Shown piece by piece: positions 23,971 to 29,777 of a stretch of DNA of 29,777 bases (position 1 is the stretch's first letter; every line of letters begins with the position of its first letter). The stretch covers positions 1 to 29,777 of the IMG/VR virus record IMGVR_UViG_3300046820_000044. One strand, 5' to 3'. Source of the DNA: a virus. Made by a program: the position numbers and the translations under genes. A model generated the notes under the pieces. It searched no databases. It saw nothing but the letters and a program-made list of their open reading frames with translations, and had not been told where the DNA came from.

Positions 23971-26088
23971 TTAAGGCATTCCGTGTAATGGTATTAAATA
24001 GTTCTGTCCGTTTACTGTTATTTCCATATAAGTAGATAACCCACTTGATGTTGCATCTGTACCTACGTTTGTTACTTCTAATGTTTTTACTTTTACATCT
24101 CCTACAAATGTAGCTGCTCCTGTAGAGGCTATGGAAAACGTATCTGTTGTTCCACCATTAGGTCTAAAAGCAAATCCTCTATTTGTAGCTGCTGCAAAAT
24201 ATATCCCATCAGAACCATCTCTTGCACCAAATATTCTGTTTGCTCCGTTTGATTTACCACTAAAACCTAAAGTATAATAAGTTCCTGTATAAGTTCCATC
24301 TTCTGATAAAGTTAAATATGTAGCAGCATTTACTTGTCCTGAAAAATATCCTGTACCTGTTACATCAAGTTTGTATGTGTTGTTAGTGTTTCCTATTGAT
24401 AAATTACCTGAAGCGTTTAACGTCATTGCTTGGGTAAAGGATATAGCGTTACCTGCCGTTCCTGAAGGAGCATTGTACCAAGTATGATTTCCACTTGCTT
24501 GTTGATAGTAACTTGCAGGATTGCTTGAAGCATATACATAACCGCCATTATAGTAAGCGTTGTGAAGTATATTGTATTGCGTTGCATTTACACTCCATAT
24601 TGCGTTACCTATGTTTCCAATTTCAATAGCTTTTCCTAAAGTCCACACACTCGGTGTAACTCCTAATCCTAAATTGCCTGAAGCGTCTAATAGCATTCTT
24701 TGTGTCGAAGCTGTATAAAAATCAACTTGATTAGGTGCAATAATTCTTAAATTATTTGACGAAGAATATCCAAATATACCCGTAGCATAACTTCCGTTAC
24801 CATTGAAAAATAAACCGCCATTTGCATTTGTAAATATTTCCGAACCTGCAAGATAAAATCCACCACCTTGTATTAGTATATTACTATCTCCTATCGTACT
24901 TGTACCTGTAAACTTAGGTAGGTAGTTAGTAGTACCTGTACCCGTTACCGGATTGGTTAAAGCGTTTTGCTTATTGTTAAACGTAGTCCAATCGGTGCTT
25001 GATAATAAACCTTGCTGAGAACCACTTGCAGTAGCAATAGCTAAAGTAATAGTTCCGCTTGTTGTAATAGGTGTAGAACCAATAGTTACTCCGCTTGTTG
25101 CAGAAGATAAGCCTACCGAGGTTACTGTACCCGTGTTACTTGTCTTGTTGTTAAACGTGTTCCAATCAGTGCTTGACAAGAATCCGTTTGAAGATGTCCC
25201 TGATTGGGTAATACTTATTGCACCTGTGCTACTATTATATTGTATAGGAGCCGTTCCACTAAGTGATGCTAATGTAATAAAGTTAGCACCATTTGTTAAC
25301 TGACTTGTATTGGTTGGTATAGTGATAACACCTGTAGTACTATTATATGCACCACTGCCCGCAGTAAAACTTAATGCAGCACGTGCTCTGCTATTTAGAA
25401 AATATTGGTTAGTGCTTCCTTCAGGAATATTGTCAGTTGTTAAACTAACAGCACCTGTCTGTCCGTTCACGCTTACTACAGCGTCAGTATTATCTACCTG
25501 CTGCCAAGCCGTTCCGTCAAATATTGCCCAATCCCCCACGAACCAATCTGTGATTCCATCAAGATTTGTTGTACCTGCTACATTTACAATGTAGTAGTAA
25601 CCTCTTACCCCAACGCCACTTGCTAATGCAGGTGTGTTAGTTGCAGCGTTCCATACACCTTGGTATATTGAACTGCCAATTAATCCGTTGATTTGATTCT
25701 GTAACTTACCAAAAGCGGTAAGGATTGAGTCAGTGGCAACAACTGTTCCCCCTGTTATGTTCACGCCCGTAAGAACCTTAGCTGTTACTGACGCATTATT
25801 TAAAGTTACTGCAGTCGCACCCGGACCCGTGCCCGTAGCCTCACCCGTAAGTGAGGTCATATAGTTACCTGCCGCTTGCTTATTATTGAATGTATTCCAA
25901 TCAGTTGAAGAAAGGAATCCATTTGCAGATGTTCCTGATTGTGTTATTGATAAAGTTCTATTCGCACTAAGGTCACCGCCTCCTTGCAAAGGAGCAGTTG
26001 TAGATATAGTAGTAGACGTTGGAGTTAAACTTGATACGTTAACTCCGGTGTCTGTTAAGATGTTATTTGTTATGTTAGCTAAAGCCAT
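23971..26088 (-). CDS. Modular tail fibre protein 2 (705 aa)
   Basis: Low-charge, Gly/Ser/Thr/Asn-rich, repetitive protein typical of trimeric phage fibres. Three copies of a 'GFLSSTDWNTFNNK' unit (one is GLLSSTDWTTFNNKQ) separate modules. Residues about 76-263 hold a block with YQGVWNAATNTPAL, GYYYIVNVAGTTNLDGITDW and VNGQTGAVSLTTDNIPEG. The C-terminal half carries LNASGNLSIGNTNNTYKLDV and similar 'N.GLGVTP' units, as in other Bacteroidetes phage and surface adhesins, and ends in EITVNGQNYLIPLHGMP. No S74 peptidase (chaperone) dyad was recognised. It is a paralogue of the upstream fibre; gap 22 bases. Likely role: host receptor binding. Confidence 0.72.
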   Translation of the reverse strand: MALANITNNILTDTGVNVSSLTPTSTTISTTAPLQGGGDLSANRTLSITQSGTSANGFLSSTDWNTFNNKQAAGNYMTSLTGEATGTGPGATAVTLNNASVTAKVLTGVNITGGTVVATDSILTAFGKLQNQINGLIGSSIYQGVWNAATNTPALASGVGVRGYYYIVNVAGTTNLDGITDWFVGDWAIFDGTAWQQVDNTDAVVSVNGQTGAVSLTTDNIPEGSTNQYFLNSRARAALSFTAGSGAYNSTTGVITIPTNTSQLTNGANFITLASLSGTAPIQYNSSTGAISITQSGTSSNGFLSSTDWNTFNNKTSNTGTVTSVGLSSATSGVTIGSTPITTSGTITLAIATASGSQQGLLSSTDWTTFNNKQNALTNPVTGTGTTNYLPKFTGTSTIGDSNILIQGGGFYLAGSEIFTNANGGLFFNGNGSYATGIFGYSSSNNLRIIAPNQVDFYTASTQRMLLDASGNLGLGVTPSVWTLGKAIEIGNIGNAIWSVNATQYNILHNAYYNGGYVYASSNPASYYQQASGNHTWYNAPSGTAGNAISFTQAMTLNASGNLSIGNTNNTYKLDVTGTGYFSGQVNAATYLTLSEDGTYTGTYYTLGFSGKSNGANRIFGARDGSDGIYFAAATNRGFAFRPNGGTTDTFSIASTGAATFVGDVKVKTLEVTNVGTDATSSGLSTYMEITVNGQNYLIPLHGMP

Positions 26089-26110
26089 AATCCAAAGTTA
26101 ATTATTTATT

Positions 26111-29100
26111 TTATACTACTGTCAATTCTACCCATCCTGTACTTGTTCTTAACCATAATCCTTCAACCCCATCTGTTTGATATACAATCAATCCTGTCGC
26201 AGGAGAAGCTATAGCTGTTCTTTGTGCTGATGTCATCCGAGGAGGCAAAAATCCACGAACTGTACTATCTATTTGTAATTGAGCAGAAGCGTTTGGAGAT
26301 GCAGTACCTATTGTTAATACGCCATTTAAGTAGTTAGCAGCAGTTCCATTCATATACAAATTCCAACGATTTGCACCGCTTGGGATATTTCCATAGAAGC
26401 CATAGTTATTTGTAGCACCTGTTAATGTATTATCAACAAAAAATCCAAATTGATTAGTTACTGTTGAACCTGCTCCGAATGTTCCTTGTTCAGCAAAATA
26501 ATGCTGTAAATTACTTAAAGTAAATGTTGCAGCCGCAGTAATAGCAGTAGTGTTTACATATCTTGCAGTAGTAGTTAATGTAGATGGTATTGTACCATTT
26601 AAGTAAACACCTCTACCATTATTTCTTCCTACTACCAAAGCAGTTCCTGCAGTTGCGGATTGAGTCCCTATTGATAATCCATTTGTATCAATTCTTGCTA
26701 TTTCAGCAGATGTTCCTGCCGAAGAATTAGAAGATGGTATTTTAAAAGAAAGTGTTTCAACAACACTACTTGCACTTGATAATGCTTCAATACCTGCATA
26801 GTTATAATTAGCACCATCAGGTGAAGATGCAAATCTTAAAGCACCTACAACATTTCCTGCACCTACTGCGTGTGATTTAATTACTATTGAACCATTAGCA
26901 GCATTACCATTATCAACAAATATAATTGGATTAATTGCACTCATTGCAGTAGAACCTGTACCAACAGTTGCAGCATTATTTACTTGTAATTTAGCACCTA
27001 TTGTTGTACTGCCAATTCCTAAAGAACCATTTAAATAGTTAGCAGCAGTTCCATCCATATAGAGATTCCATCTACCTGTACCACTCGGTATTCTACCTCT
27101 AAATCCATAGTTGTTTGTTGCTCCAATTATTGTATTATCTACATTAAATCCATTTTGTTCAGTAATAGATGAACCTGCACCTATTGATGCTAATGTTGCA
27201 GTATAATGATTTAAAACTCCTAATGTAAATGCAGCAGCTTGTGTTGAAGCAAAACTTCTATAATAAAACACTTGTGTAGTAGCATCTGATTGAATAGTAC
27301 CTTGATTATATATACCATAAGCAGTTGTTGCACCTGTAATGTTTTTATTTATATATAAATTAACACCTGTCAAACTTGTAGTACCTATACCCAATGAACC
27401 TGCCATATAGTTGTTAGCAGTGCCGTTCATATACAAATTCCATATATTAGTGCCTGCTGCAAGGTTACCAAAGAATCCATAATCATTGGTTGCGCCCGTT
27501 AAACCGCTATCTACAAAAAAACCATATTGGTTTGTTACAGTAGAGCCTGCACCAAAAGTTGCTTGGTTTGCATAATAATGAATTAAAGTACTTAAAGTAA
27601 ATGATGCCGCTTGTGTAGTTGGTGATGTTCCAAACATAGCTGCAACACTTGTTACATCTGAAGCTATTGGAGCATCTATCCAAAGATTTCTTGAATTTGT
27701 AGCACCTGTAAGTGTTTTTTGTATTCTTAATGCATATCCTGTTAATGCCGTAGAACCTATCCCCAATGCACCACTTGAAATATTTGTATTAGAACCTAAA
27801 CTAATTAAAGAACCTGTATCTGTAATATTACTATTACCTATTGTAGAAGCACCTGTAAACTTAGGTAAGGTATTTGTTGTACCTGTTCCTGTTATTGGGT
27901 TAGTTAAGACTGACTGATACTGAGGGATATTAAGTGTAGCACCTATTAATGTAGCTGCACCACTTGTTCCTGTTGTTGTTAAAGTTAATTGCGCTTGTGG
28001 TGTATAGCCTAAAACTGTTGCAATGCTCTTATTCTCCCATAATGAAGAAGTTACATTGTAGAATATACCGTCATTATTTGATGGTGTCTGAGCAGCTACG
28101 TTATGTAACTCATCTAACTCATAACCATTTTGAATCATAACCTCAACAACACCTTGAGTAGGATGTGCTCTTACAACAATAGCTATATACACCAAGTGAT
28201 TAGGCGCATATTGCTTAGTTGGTGTCCAAGCACCTGCTGTAGTTGAACTTAAATAAAGTTGTTGACCCGGAGTATAATCTCTTGTATCTAAATCACCTAA
28301 TCTACCTGCCACTACTACATACCCATTGTTCATATTAGTGATGTCACTTCTAACAACACCATATGTTTGAGCAGATGTAGCATCACCTGTAGCTAATGCT
28401 TTAGTGATTGTAGGTAAATTACCTTGACCACCATTGATATAAACAACAGTACCTTTTGTTAATGTAGCACCTGAACTATTATATACCTCAGTTACTAAAT
28501 TCTGTGCCTCTGATATAATTGAAGGGAAAGTAGCCAAGCTACCATCACCACGAATATACTCAGCAGTTGTACCTGCACCCGTAACACCAATTGTACCATT
28601 TGAGGTCAATGGTGAGTTGGATACAGTAAATGCTGATGGCATTGAAAGACCTACTGATGTAAGTCCTGTATCAGCGTCACTCCAAGAAGCAGTAATAGTA
28701 CCGCCATCTTGTTGATTAAGTGTAAGTGTTTTTGTTCCTGTACCTGTAACCGCAGCACTTGTAAGGCTTCTATTATAAGCCGTGTTCCAATTGCTTGAGT
28801 TATCAGTAATATATGTGATGGTTCCGGCAGTAGATTTAACTAAGCCGGTTCCACCCAAGTAATCTTGTTTGCTATTAAATGTAGTCCAATCAGTGCTTGA
28901 AAGAAATCCATTCTGAATACCGCTTGCCTGCTGAATGCTAAATACACCCGTAGTATTGTTATACAACAAAGGTGACGTTGCACTAACAGCTGCTCTTGCT
29001 CTACTATTTAAGAAATATAGATTTGTTGTACCCTCAGGTATGTTGTCAGTCGTAAGACTTACTGCTCCTGTAAATCCATTTACAGATGTAACTGAATCAG

Positions 29101-29777
29101 TGTTGTCCACTTTCTGCCAAACACCACCACTAAAAATAGCCCAATCCCCTACTTTCCAATCAGTAATACCATTTAAGTTGGTATTACCATCAACGCTAAC
29201 TATGTAATAATAACCTTGTGTACCTACGCTACTTGTTAAAGTAGGTGTATTTGTAGCAGCATCCCACGTACCTTGATACTGAACGCCACCCATCAACCCA
29301 TTTATTTGGCTTTGAACCTTACCAAATGCTGTTAAGATACTATCAGATGCACTGATAGAACCTCCTGTAACATTTAGTCCTGTAAGAACTTTATTAATTA
29401 CTGAAGCATTGTTAAGGGTAATGGGTACTGAACCCGGACCGGTAGCAGTAGCTTCTCCTGTAAGAGCCGTGATATATGACCCTGCATTTTGCTTACCACT
29501 AAAAGTAATCCAATCAGCTGAACTAAGGTATCCGTTCTGAGTGCTATTAGCTACTTGAATACTGAATACGCCTGTTGCTGAATTGAAAAGTAATGGAGAG
29601 GTTGCACTATAAACAGGCAAGTTTGCCCATTGAACTCCTGTAGATGTACTTTCTAAAACCTGACCTGCTGAACCTGCAGACTCATTATAGTCTACAACTG
29701 TACCTTGAATTGTTAGTTGTGTAGTTACATTAGCTGTTTCTGAAGTAACATCTAACGCCTCAATATTAGCATCTAAT
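26111..29777 (-). CDS. Modular tail fibre protein 1, 5' end outside window (partial, at least 1221 aa)
   Basis: The frame is open to the right edge. The apparent TTG start at 29620 is internal, because 52 in-frame codons precede it and include YNESAGSAGQVLESTSTGV, a normal fibre repeat. Two 'GF/YLSS.DW.TF..KQ' units and the block YQGTWDAATNTPTL / YYYIVSVDGNTNLNGITDW / GAVSLTTDNIPEG are shared with fibre 2. The C-terminal half has three repeats of about 80 residues (WNLYMNGTA). The last 45 residues, GFLPPRMTSAQRTAIASPA then LIVYQTDGVEGLWLRT, are a common fibre-tip ending in Bacteroidetes phages. Role: receptor-binding fibre. It is the most upstream gene of this block. Confidence 0.72.
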   Translation of the reverse strand, partial: LDANIEALDVTSETANVTTQLTIQGTVVDYNESAGSAGQVLESTSTGVQWANLPVYSATSPLLFNSATGVFSIQVANSTQNGYLSSADWITFSGKQNAGSYITALTGEATATGPGSVPITLNNASVINKVLTGLNVTGGSISASDSILTAFGKVQSQINGLMGGVQYQGTWDAATNTPTLTSSVGTQGYYYIVSVDGNTNLNGITDWKVGDWAIFSGGVWQKVDNTDSVTSVNGFTGAVSLTTDNIPEGTTNLYFLNSRARAAVSATSPLLYNNTTGVFSIQQASGIQNGFLSSTDWTTFNSKQDYLGGTGLVKSTAGTITYITDNSSNWNTAYNRSLTSAAVTGTGTKTLTLNQQDGGTITASWSDADTGLTSVGLSMPSAFTVSNSPLTSNGTIGVTGAGTTAEYIRGDGSLATFPSIISEAQNLVTEVYNSSGATLTKGTVVYINGGQGNLPTITKALATGDATSAQTYGVVRSDITNMNNGYVVVAGRLGDLDTRDYTPGQQLYLSSTTAGAWTPTKQYAPNHLVYIAIVVRAHPTQGVVEVMIQNGYELDELHNVAAQTPSNNDGIFYNVTSSLWENKSIATVLGYTPQAQLTLTTTGTSGAATLIGATLNIPQYQSVLTNPITGTGTTNTLPKFTGASTIGNSNITDTGSLISLGSNTNISSGALGIGSTALTGYALRIQKTLTGATNSRNLWIDAPIASDVTSVAAMFGTSPTTQAASFTLSTLIHYYANQATFGAGSTVTNQYGFFVDSGLTGATNDYGFFGNLAAGTNIWNLYMNGTANNYMAGSLGIGTTSLTGVNLYINKNITGATTAYGIYNQGTIQSDATTQVFYYRSFASTQAAAFTLGVLNHYTATLASIGAGSSITEQNGFNVDNTIIGATNNYGFRGRIPSGTGRWNLYMDGTAANYLNGSLGIGSTTIGAKLQVNNAATVGTGSTAMSAINPIIFVDNGNAANGSIVIKSHAVGAGNVVGALRFASSPDGANYNYAGIEALSSASSVVETLSFKIPSSNSSAGTSAEIARIDTNGLSIGTQSATAGTALVVGRNNGRGVYLNGTIPSTLTTTARYVNTTAITAAATFTLSNLQHYFAEQGTFGAGSTVTNQFGFFVDNTLTGATNNYGFYGNIPSGANRWNLYMNGTAANYLNGVLTIGTASPNASAQLQIDSTVRGFLPPRMTSAQRTAIASPATGLIVYQTDGVEGLWLRTSTGWVELTVV
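26326..27640 (-). repeat. Three copies of an ~80-residue fibre module
   Basis: Copies lie at about 27402-27640, 27031-27270 and 26326-26570. Each encodes a hydrophobic strand ending in L.HY, then FGAGSTVTNQ.GFFVD-type, TGATNNYGF.G and RWNLYMNGTAANYLNGSL-type sequence. The third copy is separated from the second by unrelated fibre sequence (26571-27030). Divergence between copies shows that the duplications are not very recent. Confidence 0.8.

Noticed and set aside
25310-25594. Plus-strand open frames at 25310-25594 and 28935-29207 that resemble each other
   Set aside because: They are antisense to the duplicated block of the two fibre genes. Their similarity reflects that paralogy, not a conserved antisense gene.
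29618-29620. TTG at 29620 as the start of fibre 1
   Set aside because: The frame stays open for 52 more codons with fibre-like sequence up to the window edge, so the gene is truncated by the window, not started here.
23971-29777. Diversity-generating retroelement acting on the fibres
   Set aside because: No reverse transcriptase and no short template/variable repeat pair with adenine-specific differences was seen. The repeats are ordinary protein modules. Elements outside the window cannot be excluded.
1-29777. tRNA genes or other structured RNAs
   Set aside because: No gap between genes exceeds about 75 bases, and none shows a cloverleaf or other recognisable RNA besides the two terminators.

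Overview
This window is the late (virion) gene block of a tailed phage. Every supportable gene lies on the minus strand, so the block is read right to left. The DNA is AT-rich. Start codons are mostly preceded by A/T-only leaders rather than Shine-Dalgarno sites, and two intergenic sites resemble the Bacteroidetes promoter (TTTG, about 19 bases, TAnnTTTG). This points to a host in the Bacteroidetes, possibly flavobacterial. Gene content and order (terminase, portal, scaffold, major capsid protein, small adaptor/ring proteins, a very large stabilisation or 'muzzle' protein, then alanine/glutamine-rich internal virion proteins) fit a short-tailed phage related to crAss-like phages (Crassvirales) or their uncultured aquatic relatives. 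That placement rests on remembered family features and has not been tested by a search.

Layout in transcription order. (1) 29777-23584: two paralogous modular tail-fibre genes, the first cut by the window edge, then a small tail-associated gene. (2) 23535-16946: a tightly packed cassette of two small unknown proteins, a two-domain GroES-like co-chaperonin, a 2-oxoglutarate/Fe(II) oxygenase-like protein, a small protein in the small-terminase position, the large terminase and the portal. Most junctions are TAATG or ATGA overlaps, which suggests translational coupling. (3) 16898-14349: acidic scaffold-like protein and major capsid protein, ended by a strong hairpin terminator. (4) 14275-13532: a 247-aa unknown protein followed by a second terminator that overlaps a promoter. 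(5) 13444-7135: two connector/ring proteins and the 1472-aa muzzle protein. (6) 7125-4729: two virion surface proteins and a small GNAT-like acetyltransferase. (7) 4727-1: three probable internal (ejection/cargo) virion proteins, the last a giant protein running off the left edge.

The genes form an assembly line: the terminase packages DNA through the portal into a scaffolded capsid, adaptors and muzzle close the neck, fibres bind the host, and internal proteins are probably ejected with the DNA. The accessory enzymes (co-chaperonin, oxygenase, acetyltransferase) suggest folding or modification of virion or host proteins. No tRNA, CRISPR array, integrase, insertion sequence or replication origin was seen, and no gene-free stretch exceeds 300 bases. 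Three corrections to naive ORF calling matter: both edge genes are partial and continue outside the window, and the 317-aa adaptor starts at 13444 rather than at a GTG inside the upstream terminator.
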